64,000 nucleotides of DNA from Pseudorhodoferax aquiterrae (GTDB lineage Bacteria > Pseudomonadota > Gammaproteobacteria > Burkholderiales > Burkholderiaceae_C). The stretch covers positions 1-64,000 of the forward strand of contig NZ_BMYK01000020.1 in the NCBI RefSeq assembly GCF_014652235.1. The letters are read 5' to 3'. Position 1 is the first letter of the stretch; the number at the start of each line of letters is the position of its first letter. A program made the translations under genes and the position numbers. This document shows, piece after piece, positions 31,171-40,044 of the stretch. The notes under the pieces are model-generated. The model was not told the DNA's origin. It made no database searches and saw only the letters and a list, made by a program, of their open reading frames with translations.

Positions 31171-32424
31171 TTATTGCTTGGGGGCAGCGGCAGGTGCTGC
31201 GGCCGATGCCGCGGGAGCCGGCGCCTGGCCCGGCGGCTGCCAGGGCACGGCCTTGACCGGCGTGCCGGGCGGCAGCATCTGCAGCTTCTGGAAGCCGTCG
31301 ACCATGACCTGCTCGCCGGCCTTGAGGCCTTCGGTCACGATCCAGCGGTTGTTCTGGCCGGCGGTGATCTTCACCTGCCGCTTTTCCAGCTTGCCGCCTT
31401 CGCCGACCACGGTCAGCGTGTTGCCCGTTTCGCTGCGCGTGACGGCCTGCTGCGGCACGGCGATCGCGTTGCTGGCCTGGGCCTGCTCGACCTGCACGCG
31501 CACGTACAGGCCGGGCAGCAGGTCACCCTTGGGATTGGGCACTTCGGCGCGCAGCGTGATCTGGCCCGTGGTCTGGTCCACCGTCAGATCGGAGAACAGC
31601 AGCTTGCCGGGCAGGGCATAGGTGCTGCCGTCTTCCAGCACCACGCGCACGCTGGCGCCGTCGCCGCTGCCCGCGCGCTTGAGCGTGCCGGACTCCATGG
31701 CGCGGCGCAGGCGCAGCGCGTCGCTGGCCGACTGCGTGAAGTTCACGTACAGCGGGTTGATCTGCTGCACCACGGCGAGCGGCGTGGCCTCGCCCTGGCC
31801 GACCAGGGCGCCTTCGGTTACGAGCGCGCGGCCGATGCGGCCGGAGATCGGGGAGGTGACGGCGGCGTAGTCCAGGCTGATCTTGGCGGTCTGCACCGCC
31901 GCCTTGGCCACGGCCAGGTCGGCCTCGGCCTGCACGCGCGCGGCCACCGCATCGGCATAGTCCTGCTTGCTGATGGCGTTGGCGGCCACCAGCGGTTCGT
32001 AGCGCTTGGCCACCTCGGTGGTGCGCGTCACGGCGGCCTGGGCGCGCAGCACCTGGGCTTGGGCGCTCTGGTAGGTCGCCTGGTAAGGCGCGGGGTCGAT
32101 CGCGAACAGCGGCTGGCCGGCCTTCACGTCGCTGCCTTCCTTGAACAGCCGGCGCTGCAGGATGCCGGCCGCGCGGGCACGCACCTCGGCCACGCGCGAG
32201 GCTTCCAGCCGGCCGGGAAGTTCGGTCACGAGCCCGATGTCGCCCGGCGTGGCCACCACGACGCCGACCTCGGGCGCCGGCATGCCGCCGCCGGCCTTGG
32301 CCGGTGCGCCTTCGGCCTTCTTGTCGCCCTGGCCGCAGGCGACCAGCAAGACGGCCATGGCCAACACGATGGGACGCAGCGGCGCCGCCGCGGCATTCAG
32401 GGAACCAAGACGCAACGCAGACAT
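31171..32424 (-). CDS. RND efflux periplasmic adaptor (AcrA/MexA type)
   Basis: A 417-residue membrane-fusion lipoprotein. The lipobox LLVAC sets Cys30 as lipid anchor. The lipoyl/hairpin part includes VRARAAGILQRRLFKEGSDVKAGQPLF (cited by ends), followed by the beta-barrel segment GRIGRALVTEGALVGQGEATPLAVV. The C-terminus is Ala/Pro-rich. It is the first gene of the pump operon, and the 222-base gap upstream holds the AcrR-like operator shared with the divergent TetR gene. Confidence 0.94.
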   Translation of the reverse strand: MSALRLGSLNAAAAPLRPIVLAMAVLLVACGQGDKKAEGAPAKAGGGMPAPEVGVVVATPGDIGLVTELPGRLEASRVAEVRARAAGILQRRLFKEGSDVKAGQPLFAIDPAPYQATYQSAQAQVLRAQAAVTRTTEVAKRYEPLVAANAISKQDYADAVAARVQAEADLAVAKAAVQTAKISLDYAAVTSPISGRIGRALVTEGALVGQGEATPLAVVQQINPLYVNFTQSASDALRLRRAMESGTLKRAGSGDGASVRVVLEDGSTYALPGKLLFSDLTVDQTTGQITLRAEVPNPKGDLLPGLYVRVQVEQAQASNAIAVPQQAVTRSETGNTLTVVGEGGKLEKRQVKITAGQNNRWIVTEGLKAGEQVMVDGFQKLQMLPPGTPVKAVPWQPPGQAPAPAASAAAPAAAPKQ

Positions 32425-32584
32425 GCGATTCCTTCCTCAGACAACAACACAACGCCGCAACCGCCGCCGGGGCGGTGGTTCCGGTCTCCTTCTTGGAAAT
32501 GGTGGGATGGTGGATCAGGCGATGGCCGGCTGAGCAAGGCCGCCGGTTCCAGAACTCCCATACGCCGAGCGAGTGTAGCTTACT

Positions 32585-32608
32585 TACATACAATGATGAA
32601 TGTATATT
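32585..32608. promoter_or_regulatory. AcrR-like operator between pump operon and TetR gene
   Basis: The 24-base stretch starts TACATACA and carries ATGTAT in its second half. By memory of the E. coli acrAB operator (TACATACATTTGTGAATGTATGTA, given here by its halves TACATACA and GAATGTATGTA) 19 of 24 positions agree. It sits in the pump/regulator gap, where the encoded TetR-type protein would bind to repress both directions. The remaining gap is ordinary; no promoter boxes stand out clearly. Confidence 0.68.
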
Positions 32609-32646
32609 GCCCTCGCTGGGCACAACGGTCTCTTGCCAAGGAGGAA

Positions 32647-33285
32647 ATGGTGGCGCGCAGTACCAAGGAAGAAGCCCAGGCCACGCGCCACCGCCTGCTC
32701 GATGCGGCCGAGCGACTGTTCCACCGCAACGGGGTGTCGCAGACCTCGCTGCAGCAGATCGCCACCGAAGCCGGCGCCACGCGCGGCGCGATCTACTGGC
32801 ACTTCAAGGACAAGGCCGACCTGTTCAACGCGATGATGGAGCGCGTCACGCTGCCGCTGGAGCAGTCGCTGCAGCAGGTTGCAACAAATGGTGTCGATCC
32901 TCTGGTCGGCCTGAAATATTCGCTGCGCAATGCGCTGGTGCAGATGCGCGATGACGCCCAGTTGCGCCGCGTCGTGGAGATCGCCGTGCAGAAGGTCGAG
33001 TACGTGGACGAACTGCACGCCGTGCGCGCCCGCCACCTGGCGGTGCGCGACCAGTGCGTGGGCGACATCGGGCGCGCGTTGCGCTTGGCGGCGCGCCAGC
33101 GTGGCCAGCGGCTGCGGCTGCCGGCCGCGGTGGCGGCGGCCGGTCTGCACGCCACCATCGACGGGCTGATCTTCAACTGGCTGCTCGACACCACGGCCTT
33201 CGACCTGCCGACCCTGGGCGAGCAGATGCTGGAGCTGCACCTGGTCGGGCTGGGCCTGCGCGATTCGGCCCCGCGCAACAAGTGA
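32647..33285 (+). CDS. TetR-family repressor, AcrR/TtgR type
   Basis: A 212-residue regulator. The N-terminal HTH (about residues 10-55) contains RLLDAAERLFHRNGVSQTSLQQIA followed by GATRGAIYWHFKDKADLF, the hallmark of pump-regulating AcrR/TtgR proteins. The C-terminal domain (about 80-205) should bind inducing ligands. It is divergent from the pump operon. The ATG at 32647 was chosen (MVARSTKEEAQATR) with an AGGAGG-like site AAGGAGG just before. Confidence 0.93.
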   Translation: MVARSTKEEAQATRHRLLDAAERLFHRNGVSQTSLQQIATEAGATRGAIYWHFKDKADLFNAMMERVTLPLEQSLQQVATNGVDPLVGLKYSLRNALVQMRDDAQLRRVVEIAVQKVEYVDELHAVRARHLAVRDQCVGDIGRALRLAARQRGQRLRLPAAVAAAGLHATIDGLIFNWLLDTTAFDLPTLGEQMLELHLVGLGLRDSAPRNK

Positions 33286-33345
33286 AACAAGTCTCCGATG
33301 CGCGTGCAACCACGCTGAAACAGCGTCTTTTCACCATGGGCGGCC

Positions 33346-33828
33346 ATGTCGCGCTTGCCCCTGTCTTCCATGCAAAGCCCCGGCCCGGGGCCGTCCGAGG
33401 AGCCAGCGCGGCTGCGCCCGCCCATCTCGGACCGCTGGACGCGGTACGACCTGCTTGCCTACCTGGAGGCCACCGACCTGCCCAGCGGCGAGGCGCATGC
33501 CTTCCTGGCCTACCGCGAAACCAGCCTCATGGGCGCAGGCTGGCGTGTGCGTGTGCGTTCGCGCCTGACCGCTGGCGGCGTGTTCGAGCCCGCGGCCATG
33601 GCCCAACAGGCGCAGGGCGCGACGGCGCGCGGCGAGCCGAGCTTCGTCTGGGGCTACCAGCGCCTGCCCTGCGCGGCCGATGCGCGCCACATCGAGTTCC
33701 GCGTGCATGTCGATGCCGGCAGGCCGGTGCGGCTGGAGTTGTACGCGCGGCTGCGCCAGGCCGACGGCAGCGCGGCACCGGCGCGCAGGGCCTGCTGCGA
33801 CTGGCCGGCGGATCCGCCCGGGCCCTGA
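33346..33828 (+). CDS. Hypothetical protein
   Basis: A 160-residue protein with no signal peptide or membrane segment and no family that I recognise. A Pro-rich head precedes a likely folded part from RWTRYDLLAYLEATDLPSGEAHAF (about residue 30) to CCDWPADPPGP. A second ATG eight codons later is an alternative start. It lies between the TetR gene and tRNA-Arg. Codon usage looks like its neighbours, so a real gene is plausible. Confidence 0.55.
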   Translation: MSRLPLSSMQSPGPGPSEEPARLRPPISDRWTRYDLLAYLEATDLPSGEAHAFLAYRETSLMGAGWRVRVRSRLTAGGVFEPAAMAQQAQGATARGEPSFVWGYQRLPCAADARHIEFRVHVDAGRPVRLELYARLRQADGSAAPARRACCDWPADPPGP

Positions 33829-33873
33829 ACCCGTCCGTTGCCGCTGCGGCCGGAGTCGGTCCTGGCGCGTGGC

Positions 33874-33879
33874 TACAAT
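33874..33879 (+). promoter_or_regulatory. Candidate -10 box for tRNA-Arg
   Basis: TACAAT (a one-base variant of the consensus) ends 11 bases upstream of the tRNA 5' end, an ideal position for a tRNA promoter. The -35 region at about 33851 is weak. Confidence 0.5.
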
Positions 33880-33890
33880 GGCGCCCGGTC

Positions 33891-33966
33891 GCGGCTGTAG
33901 CTCAGTGGATAGAGTATTGGCCTCCGAAGCCAAGGGTCGTGGGTTCGATCCCCGCCAGCCGCACCA
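33891..33966 (+). tRNA. tRNA-Arg (CCG)
   Basis: A 76-base tRNA including an encoded CCA end. The acceptor stem GCGGCTG pairs with CAGCCGC; the D-arm contains AGCTC AGTGGAT AGAG; the anticodon stem TTGGC/GCCAA encloses CTCCGAA with anticodon CCG at 33924-33926; the T-arm is GTGGG TTCGATC CCCGC with one mismatch-free loop. It reads CGG arginine codons. It is convergent with rsmI, seven bases away. Confidence 0.97.
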
Positions 33967-33972
33967 AGTCTT

Positions 33973-34896
33973 TCAGTTCTCCCCCGCCTCTTCGTCCCGC
34001 TGCGGCTTGAGCCGCAGGGCCTGCGCGTACAGCGCATTGCGCGGCTGGCCCGTGATCTCGGCGGCCAGGCGCACGGCGGTCTTGAGCGGCAGCTCGGGCA
34101 GCAGCAGTTGCAGCACGCGCAGGTCCTGGGCCGGCTCCGCGCTCGCCGGCGCGGGATGGACCACCAACGCGAACTCGCCACGCGTGCGTGTGGGCTGCGC
34201 GGCCAGCCAGGCCGGCAATTCCTGGGCAGCCACCGTGGCGATCTCCTCGAACTGCTTGGTCAGTTCGCGGCCTACCGTCACGGGCCGCGCGCCCACGGGG
34301 GCCAGTGCGCGCGCGAGCGCCTCGATGCGGTGCGGCGCCTCCAGCAGCACCACGGCGCGCGGGTCGGCCGCCAGCACCTGCACCGCCGCATCGCGCTCGC
34401 CGGTCTTGCTGGGCAGGAAACCCATGAACACGAAGGCTGGGTCTTCCGCGATGCCGGCCACGGACAGGGCCGTGGTCACGCTGCTCGCCCCCGGCAGCGG
34501 CACCACGGCGAAGCCGGCTGCGCGCGCGGCCGCGACCAGGCGTGCGCCCGGATCGCTCAGCGCAGGCGTGCCGGCGTCGCTGACATAGGCGACGCGCTGC
34601 CCTTGCTGCAGGCGGGCCAGCACGGCCTGGGCGGCCTCGGCCTCGTTGTGCTGGTGCGCGGCCAGCAGCTGGGCGCCGGGGCGCTCCAGCCCGTAGGCGC
34701 GCAGCAGGCTCTGCGTATGCCGCGTGTCCTCGCAGGCGATGGCATCGACGAGTTGCAGCACGTGCAGCGCGCGCAGGCCGATGTCGGCCAGGTTGCCGAT
34801 CGGCGTGGCGACCACGTAGAGTGCGGCCTGTGGGTAATGCTGGGTGGCCGCAGCCTCGTGGGCGGCGCGCAGCGCCAAGGCGAAAGAAGCGCTCAA
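33973..34896 (-). CDS. rsmI: 16S rRNA C1402 2'-O-methyltransferase
   Basis: A 307-residue tetrapyrrole-methylase-fold enzyme that methylates the ribose of C1402 in 16S rRNA. Signature parts are [45 protein letters not shown] and [14 protein letters not shown]. The start is a TTG at 34896; no upstream ATG exists in frame, and the first residues align with the usual position before [12 protein letters not shown]. The start codon shares one base with the start of the divergent yraN. Confidence 0.93.
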   Translation of the reverse strand: MSASFALALRAAHEAAATQHYPQAALYVVATPIGNLADIGLRALHVLQLVDAIACEDTRHTQSLLRAYGLERPGAQLLAAHQHNEAEAAQAVLARLQQGQRVAYVSDAGTPALSDPGARLVAAARAAGFAVVPLPGASSVTTALSVAGIAEDPAFVFMGFLPSKTGERDAAVQVLAADPRAVVLLEAPHRIEALARALAPVGARPVTVGRELTKQFEEIATVAAQELPAWLAAQPTRTRGEFALVVHPAPASAEPAQDLRVLQLLLPELPLKTAVRLAAEITGQPRNALYAQALRLKPQRDEEAGEN

Positions 34897-35285
34897 TGGG
34901 ATTCCTCTGGAAGGGGCCGGCCGGCGCGCCGACCACGAAGCAGGCGGGCGATGCGGCCGAAGACCAGGCGCTGGCCCATCTGCAGCGCGCCGGGCTGCGC
35001 CTCTTAGCGCGCAATTATCGGACGCCGGGCCGCGGCGGCGGCGAGATCGACCTCGTCATGCGCGCGCCCGACGGCACCGTGGTCTTCGTGGAGGTGCGGC
35101 GCCGCGCCAGCCTCTCGCACGGCGGTGCGGCGGCCAGCATCGGCGCCGTCAAGCGCAGGCGCATCGTGTTCGCGGCGCGCCACTACCTCGCGCGGCTGGC
35201 CACGCCACCGCCCTGCCGCTTCGACGTGGTGGTGCTGGAGCCGGGCGGGCCGCAGTGGCTGCAGGCGGCCTTCGACGCCGATTGA
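34896..35285 (+). CDS. yraN: UPF0102 family protein YraN
   Basis: A 129-residue endonuclease-like protein of the UPF0102 family. Typical elements are [26 protein letters not shown] and the conserved [22 protein letters not shown] with the PD-(D/E)xK-like E-x-D...E-x-K/R pattern. Its biochemical role is not established. It begins the set yraN-diaA-dolP, similar to E. coli rsmI-lpoA-yraN-diaA-dolP except that rsmI is inverted and lpoA is missing. Confidence 0.9.
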   Translation: MGFLWKGPAGAPTTKQAGDAAEDQALAHLQRAGLRLLARNYRTPGRGGGEIDLVMRAPDGTVVFVEVRRRASLSHGGAAASIGAVKRRRIVFAARHYLARLATPPPCRFDVVVLEPGGPQWLQAAFDAD

Positions 35286-35350
35286 GCCTGTTACAAGCCC
35301 GCTCACCCCAAGGGCGGCAGGGAAAACCGCAGGGGTATCATCACCGCCCC

Positions 35351-35950
35351 ATGCTTGAGCAACGCATCCAACAGCATTTCATCGACAGCGCCGATCTGAA
35401 GTACCAGTCGGCCGAAGCGCTCAGCAAGCCCATCGCGGCGGCCGTGCAGGCCATCCTGGTCAGCGTGACCAGCGGCGGCAAGGTGCTGGCCTGCGGCAAC
35501 GGCGGTTCGGCCGCCGATGCCCAGCATTTCGCGGCCGAGTTCGTCGGCCGCTTCGAGCGCGAGCGGCCCGAGCTCGGCGCCATTGCGCTGACGACCGACA
35601 GCTCCATCCTCACGGCCGTGGCCAACGACTATTCGTACGACCAGGTCTTCGCCCGCCAGGTGCGTGCGCTCGGCCTGGCCGGCGACGTGCTGCTGGCGAT
35701 CTCCACCAGCGGCAATTCGCCCAGCATCCTGGCGGCCGTGGAGGCCGCGCATGCGCGCGAGATGACGGTGGTGGCGCTGACCGGGCGCGGCGGCGGCAAG
35801 ATGGCCGGCGCGCTGCGCGAGACCGATGTACATGTCTGCGTGCCGCATGAGCGCACCGCCCGCATCCAGGAGGTGCATCTGCTCACGCTGCACTGCCTGT
35901 GCGACGGCGTGGATTCCCAATTGCTAGGTGACCAGGAAACAAGTCTATGA
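35351..35950 (+). CDS. diaA: SIS-domain phosphosugar isomerase-like protein, DiaA/GmhA family
   Basis: A 199-residue SIS-domain protein with [42 protein letters not shown] and the C-terminal [21 protein letters not shown]. Relatives are GmhA (sedoheptulose-7-phosphate isomerase in LPS heptose synthesis) and DiaA (a DnaA-binding initiation factor). The synteny with yraN and dolP favours DiaA. The enzyme activity cannot be excluded. The stop overlaps the dolP start by four bases. Confidence 0.87.
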   Translation: MLEQRIQQHFIDSADLKYQSAEALSKPIAAAVQAILVSVTSGGKVLACGNGGSAADAQHFAAEFVGRFERERPELGAIALTTDSSILTAVANDYSYDQVFARQVRALGLAGDVLLAISTSGNSPSILAAVEAAHAREMTVVALTGRGGGKMAGALRETDVHVCVPHERTARIQEVHLLTLHCLCDGVDSQLLGDQETSL

Positions 35951-36576
35951 AAGTGCGTTCCAAGCGCGTCGTGCTGATGTCGCTGGCGGCTGCCACGCTG
36001 GTGGCCGGTTTGTCGGCCTGTGTGCCGCTCGTGGTGGGCAGCGGCTTTGCCGGCGGCGTGATGGTGGCGATGGACCGCCGCACCTCCGGCGCCCAGCTGG
36101 AAGACCAGGGCATCGAGCTGCGTGGCGCCAACCGCCTCAAGGAAGCCCTGGGCGAGAACGCGCGCGTCAACGTGACGAGCTACAACCGCCAGGTGCTGCT
36201 GACCGGGGAGGTCGCGCGCACCGAGGATATCCAGCGCGCCGAGCAGATCATCGCCAAGGTGGAGAACGTGAACTCCGTCGTGAACGACCTGGCCGTGGGC
36301 ATCCCGGCGGCGCTCACGCAGCGCTCCACCGACCTGCTCATCACGAGCAAGGTCAAGGCCTCGCTGATCGACGCCAAGGACCTGCAGGCCAGTGCCTTCA
36401 AGGTCGTGACCGAGCGCAACGTGGTCTACCTCATGGGCCGCGTGACGCCGCGCGAAGCCAACCGCGCGACCGAGATCGCGCGTGGCGTGAAGGATGTGGC
36501 CAAGGTCGTGCGCGTGTTCGAGACGCTGACCGAGGAAGAACTGGCCCGGCTGGGGCAGCAGCCCCCCGCGAAGTGA
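35947..36576 (+). CDS. dolP: BON-domain outer-membrane lipoprotein DolP (YraP)
   Basis: A 209-residue lipoprotein with lipobox LSAC (Cys25) and two BON domains (about residues 55-115 and 135-195), each with the expected pattern such as [14 protein letters not shown] and [14 protein letters not shown]. In E. coli it supports outer-membrane integrity and BamA function. It is the last gene of its cluster, followed by a hairpin terminator. Confidence 0.92.
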   Translation: MKVRSKRVVLMSLAAATLVAGLSACVPLVVGSGFAGGVMVAMDRRTSGAQLEDQGIELRGANRLKEALGENARVNVTSYNRQVLLTGEVARTEDIQRAEQIIAKVENVNSVVNDLAVGIPAALTQRSTDLLITSKVKASLIDAKDLQASAFKVVTERNVVYLMGRVTPREANRATEIARGVKDVAKVVRVFETLTEEELARLGQQPPAK

Positions 36577-36604
36577 AACAAGGGCGCCGCAAGGCGCCCT
36601 TGTT
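36577..36604. terminator. Terminator shared by dolP and the convergent dehydrogenase gene
   Basis: AACAAGGGCGCC (36577-36588) and GGCGCCCTTGTT (36593-36604) form a perfect 12-bp stem with a GCAA tetraloop. The flanking T/A runs are short. It ends exactly at the stop codon of the convergent dehydrogenase gene and probably works in both directions. Confidence 0.8.
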
Positions 36605-37506
36605 CATTTCAGCCGCGTGATCAGGCTGGAGGTGTCGTAACGGTTGCCGCCGGCCTGTTGCACGTCGGCGTAGAACTGGTCGACCAGCGCCGTGACGGGC
36701 AGCCGCGCGCCGTTGCGCTTGGCTTCGTCCAGCACCAGGCCCAGATCCTTGCGCATCCAGTCCACCGCGAAGCCGAAGTCGAACTTGCCTTCGACCATGG
36801 TCTTGCCGCGGTTCTCCATCTGCCAGCTCTGGGCCGCGCCCTTGCTGATCACGGCCAGCACCTGGCCCATGTCCAGCTTGGCGCGCTGGCCGAAGGCGAT
36901 GGCCTCGGACAGGCCTTGCACCAGACCGGCGATGCAGATCTGGTTGACCATCTTGGCCAGCTGACCCGAACCGCTGTCGCCCAGCAGCACGATGGAGCGC
37001 GAGAAGGCCTGCGCCACGGGCTCGATGCGTGCGAACGGCTCGGCGTCGCCGCCGCACATCACGGTCAGCATGCCGTTCTGCGCGCCGGCCTGGCCGCCAG
37101 ACACGGGCGCATCGACGAAGTGCAGGCCGGCCTCGCGGGCCTTGCCGTGCAGTTCGCGCGCCACGTCGGCCGAGGCCGTGGTGTGGTCCACGAACACCGC
37201 GTCCTTGCCCATGCCGGCGAAGGCGCCGTTCGGGCCCAGCACGACGGAGCGCAGGTCGTCGTCGTTGCCGACGCAGCAGAACACGATGTCGGCGCCGGCC
37301 GCGGCCTCGCGCGGCGTCGCGGCGGTCCTGCCCTTGAACTCGTCGGCCCAGGCCTTCGCCTTGGCGGGCGAGCGGTTGTAGACGGTCACCTGGTGGCCGG
37401 CCAGGGCCAGGTGGCCGGCCATGGGAAAGCCCATCACGCCCAGGCCCAGGAAGGCGACGTTGCGGACGGGAGTGGCGGTGTAGCTGCGCGGATTGGTGGA
37501 AGCCAT
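36604..37506 (-). CDS. 3-hydroxyisobutyrate dehydrogenase-like NAD(P)-dependent dehydrogenase
   Basis: A 300-residue beta-hydroxyacid dehydrogenase. The nucleotide-binding motif is VAFLGLGVMGFPMAGHLALAG, the substrate-binding signature is FVDAPVSGGQAGA, and the catalytic lysine lies in SGQLAKMVNQICIAG. Possible substrates include 3-hydroxyisobutyrate, tartronate semialdehyde or related small acids; sequence alone does not decide. It precedes a tautomerase-like gene on the same strand. Confidence 0.88.
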   Translation of the reverse strand: MASTNPRSYTATPVRNVAFLGLGVMGFPMAGHLALAGHQVTVYNRSPAKAKAWADEFKGRTAATPREAAAGADIVFCCVGNDDDLRSVVLGPNGAFAGMGKDAVFVDHTTASADVARELHGKAREAGLHFVDAPVSGGQAGAQNGMLTVMCGGDAEPFARIEPVAQAFSRSIVLLGDSGSGQLAKMVNQICIAGLVQGLSEAIAFGQRAKLDMGQVLAVISKGAAQSWQMENRGKTMVEGKFDFGFAVDWMRKDLGLVLDEAKRNGARLPVTALVDQFYADVQQAGGNRYDTSSLITRLK

Positions 37507-37539
37507 GCGGATGCTTTTCTGCAGAGTGGACCGGCGATT

Positions 37540-37929
37540 CTAGGAAGCCGCGGGCGCATAGTGCGCCACGCCCTCGCCGAAGGACCAGTTCTCGCGCGCG
37601 GTCTCGACCAAGTGGACGATCACGTCGGCCGCGGCGAAGCCGGCCTGCGCGGCGTTGTGCGCGATGCCGGCGTACAGCGCGCGCTTGTGCGCCAGCGTGC
37701 GGCCGAACGAGCAGGTGATCTGCACCAGCGCCACGCGCGCGGAATGCCGCACACCCAGGTAGGCCGACGTGCAGACCAGCGCGCCGGGCGCATGCCGCGC
37801 CAGCACCTGGAAGCGGTCGTCGGGCGGCACCTCGAAGCTGGCCACCAGGGCCTGGTGGACGGCATCGCCGAGCGCTTGCGCGTCTTCGGGCGAGACGGTG
37901 TCGGGAAGGTCGATGCGGACGAAGGGCAT
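37540..37929 (-). CDS. Tautomerase-family protein
   Basis: A 129-residue protein with the MIF-like tautomerase fold. It starts MPFVRIDLPDT, so after removal of Met the catalytic amino-terminal proline (Pro2) is exposed. The conserved QITCSFGRTLAHKRALYAGIAHN segment follows (cited by ends). It may isomerise enol/keto acids. Divergent from the LysR gene, which may regulate it. Confidence 0.85.
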   Translation of the reverse strand: MPFVRIDLPDTVSPEDAQALGDAVHQALVASFEVPPDDRFQVLARHAPGALVCTSAYLGVRHSARVALVQITCSFGRTLAHKRALYAGIAHNAAQAGFAAADVIVHLVETARENWSFGEGVAHYAPAAS

Positions 37930-37998
37930 GGGGTTCTCCTTGGAAGAGACCTGACTGTGCCGGCTGCACGGTGCGTGCGACACGCCCGCGCCTTCACA

Positions 37999-38025
37999 AT
38001 GCTTGTGCATGGCACGCACAAGCAT
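37999..38025. repeat. Perfect inverted repeat at the LysR gene start
   Basis: ATGCTTGTGC (37999-38008) and GCACAAGCAT (38016-38025) are exact inverted repeats around a 7-base centre. The centre contains the ATG at 38009, and the second arm contains the alternative ATG at 38024. It can be a DNA operator for the LysR protein or an RNA hairpin that hides the start. Confidence 0.75.
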
Positions 38026-38911
38026 GGACCAGCTGGGCTTCGAGGACTTCGAGCTGTTCGACCGGATCGCGGCGACGCGTTCGCTGTCCGAGGTCGCGCG
38101 CGAGCGCGGCGTGGCCAGCAGCAATGTTTCGCGCGCGCTGGGCCGCATCGAGGCCGCCTGCGGCCTGCGCCTGGCGCACCGCAGCACGCATGGCCTGGCG
38201 CTCACCGACGAGGGCGAACTGTTCCTCGAACACGCGCGACGCATGCTGGCCGAGCGCCGTGCGCTGCAGGCCAGCCTCTCCCCCCGCCGAACGGCCGTCG
38301 TGGGCCTGCTGCGGCTCGCGCTGAGCCGGCTGCTGGCCGAGTACGTCGTGGTGCCCAGCCTGCCGGCCCTGCGCGCCGCCCATCCGGACCTGCAGGTGGA
38401 GCTGTGCCTGGGCGACCGCCTGGCCCGCATCGCCGACGAGGGCATCGACATCGCCGTGCGGGCCGGCGTGGCGCCCGCAGGCCACCATGTGGTGCGGCCG
38501 CTGGCGCGCTATGGCCGGCGCCTGTACGCTGCGCCTGCCTACCTCGCGCAGCATGGCGCGCCGCGCAACGTGGCCGAGCTGGCCACGCACGCGCTCATCG
38601 GCAACACCGCGGTGCCGGGCCACAACCTCTGGACCTTCCATGGGGCGCCCAGCCTGCCGGTGCAGGGCCAGCTGCGGGCCGATTGCAGCGCCGCCGTCGT
38701 GGCGCTGGCACTGGCCGGTGCAGGCATCGCGCGCCTGAACGACCTGGTGGCCGAGCCGCTGGTGCGCCAGGGGCGGCTGCAGCCCGTGCTGGCGTCCTGC
38801 GTGGACCCGGGCGAGCACGGCATCGAGGCCGTGGTGCTGGCCGAGCGGCACCGGGCGCCGCGCATCCGCGCCATGCTGGCGCATCTGCAGGCCGCGTTCG
38901 CGCCCGGTTAG
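38009..38911 (+). CDS. LysR-family transcriptional regulator
   Basis: A 300-residue LysR regulator. The winged HTH (about residues 8-65) contains FELFDRIAATRSLSEVARERG and SSNVSRALGRIEAACGLRL, and the effector domain follows from about residue 95. Divergent from the tautomerase/dehydrogenase genes, likely targets. The start may be the ATG at 38009 or, more like many relatives, the ATG at 38024 (MDQLGFEDFELF); neither has a clear ribosome-binding site. The end overlaps the pilU stop by four bases. Confidence 0.88.
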   Translation: MARTSMDQLGFEDFELFDRIAATRSLSEVARERGVASSNVSRALGRIEAACGLRLAHRSTHGLALTDEGELFLEHARRMLAERRALQASLSPRRTAVVGLLRLALSRLLAEYVVVPSLPALRAAHPDLQVELCLGDRLARIADEGIDIAVRAGVAPAGHHVVRPLARYGRRLYAAPAYLAQHGAPRNVAELATHALIGNTAVPGHNLWTFHGAPSLPVQGQLRADCSAAVVALALAGAGIARLNDLVAEPLVRQGRLQPVLASCVDPGEHGIEAVVLAERHRAPRIRAMLAHLQAAFAPG

Positions 38912-40044
38912 AGAATCGTCAGGTTCTCCGTACCCGCAGCCAGGTCGTTGCTGCGCGCGCGCTGGCTGTTGAGCTTGATCTGCAGGCGCAGGTCGTTGAG
39001 CGAGTCGGCGTTGCGCAGCGCGTCCTCGTAGGTGATCAGGTAGCTCTCGAAGGCGTCGAACAAGGCCTGGTCGAAGGTCTGCATGCCCAGGTTGCGGCTC
39101 TTCTTCATGATCTCCTTGATGCCGGCCACCTCGCCCTTGAAGATGAGGTCGGCGATCAGCGGGGAGTTCAGCAGCACTTCCACCGCCGCCACGCGACCCT
39201 TGCCGTCCTGGCGCGGCACCAGGCGCTGCGAGACGATGGCCTTGAGGTTCAGCGACAGGTCCATCAGCAGCTGGGCGCGCCGCTCCTCGGGGAAGAAGTT
39301 GACGATGCGGTCCATCGCCTGGTTGGCGTTGTTGGCATGCAGCGTGGCCAGGCACAGGTGGCCGGTCTCGGCGAAGGCCACGGCCTGGTCCATGGTCGTG
39401 CGGTCGCGGATCTCGCCCATCAGGATCACGTCGGGCGCCTGGCGCAGCGCGTTCTTGAGCGCGGCCTCCCAGCTCTCCGTGTCGATGCCCACCTCGCGCT
39501 GCGTCACCACGCAGTTCTTGTGCGGGTGCACGAACTCCACCGGGTCCTCGACCGTGATGATGTGGCCGTGCGAATTCTCGTTGCGCCAGTCCACCATGGC
39601 GGCCAGCGTCGTCGATTTGCCCGAGCCGGTGGCGCCCACCATGATGCACAGGCCGCGCTTGGTCATGGCGATGTCCTTGAGCACGGTGGGCACGCCCAGT
39701 CCGTCCAGCGTGGGCACCGAGGCCGGGATCACGCGCAGCACCAGGCCGACCTTGCCCTGCTGCAGGAAGGCGTTGACGCGGAAGCGGCCGATGCCGCCCG
39801 GCGAGATCGAGAAGTTGCACTCCTTGGTGCGCTCGAACTCGGCCGCCTGCTTGTCGTTCATGATGGCGCGCGCCAGCGCCATCGTGTGGGCCGGCAGCAG
39901 CGGTTGCGCCGAGACCTTGACGATCTTGCCGTCCACCTTGATGCCGGGCGGGAAGTCGGCCGTGACGAACAGGTCGCTGCCGCCGCGGGTGATCAGCAGC
40001 CGCAACAGGTCGCTGATGAACTTACTGGCCTGATCGCGTTCCAT
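38908..40044 (-). CDS. pilU: Type IV pilus twitching ATPase PilU
   Basis: A 378-residue retraction ATPase. The Walker A is GATGSGKSTTLAAM, the Asp and His boxes are present in TVEDPVEFVHPHKNC, and the Walker B is DVILMGEIRD. The C-terminus is longer than that of PilT. PilU aids PilT in pilus retraction at the inner membrane. The ATG at 40044 overlaps the preceding gene by 23 bases. Confidence 0.95.
   Translation of the reverse strand: MERDQASKFISDLLRLLITRGGSDLFVTADFPPGIKVDGKIVKVSAQPLLPAHTMALARAIMNDKQAAEFERTKECNFSISPGGIGRFRVNAFLQQGKVGLVLRVIPASVPTLDGLGVPTVLKDIAMTKRGLCIMVGATGSGKSTTLAAMVDWRNENSHGHIITVEDPVEFVHPHKNCVVTQREVGIDTESWEAALKNALRQAPDVILMGEIRDRTTMDQAVAFAETGHLCLATLHANNANQAMDRIVNFFPEERRAQLLMDLSLNLKAIVSQRLVPRQDGKGRVAAVEVLLNSPLIADLIFKGEVAGIKEIMKKSRNLGMQTFDQALFDAFESYLITYEDALRNADSLNDLRLQIKLNSQRARSNDLAAGTENLTIL

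Noticed and set aside
29236..33285. Very long plus-strand open frame (over 1300 codons) across the efflux genes
   Set aside because: It is the antisense of the RND genes, His/Arg/Gly-rich without any domain; only its last 212 codons are real (the TetR gene).
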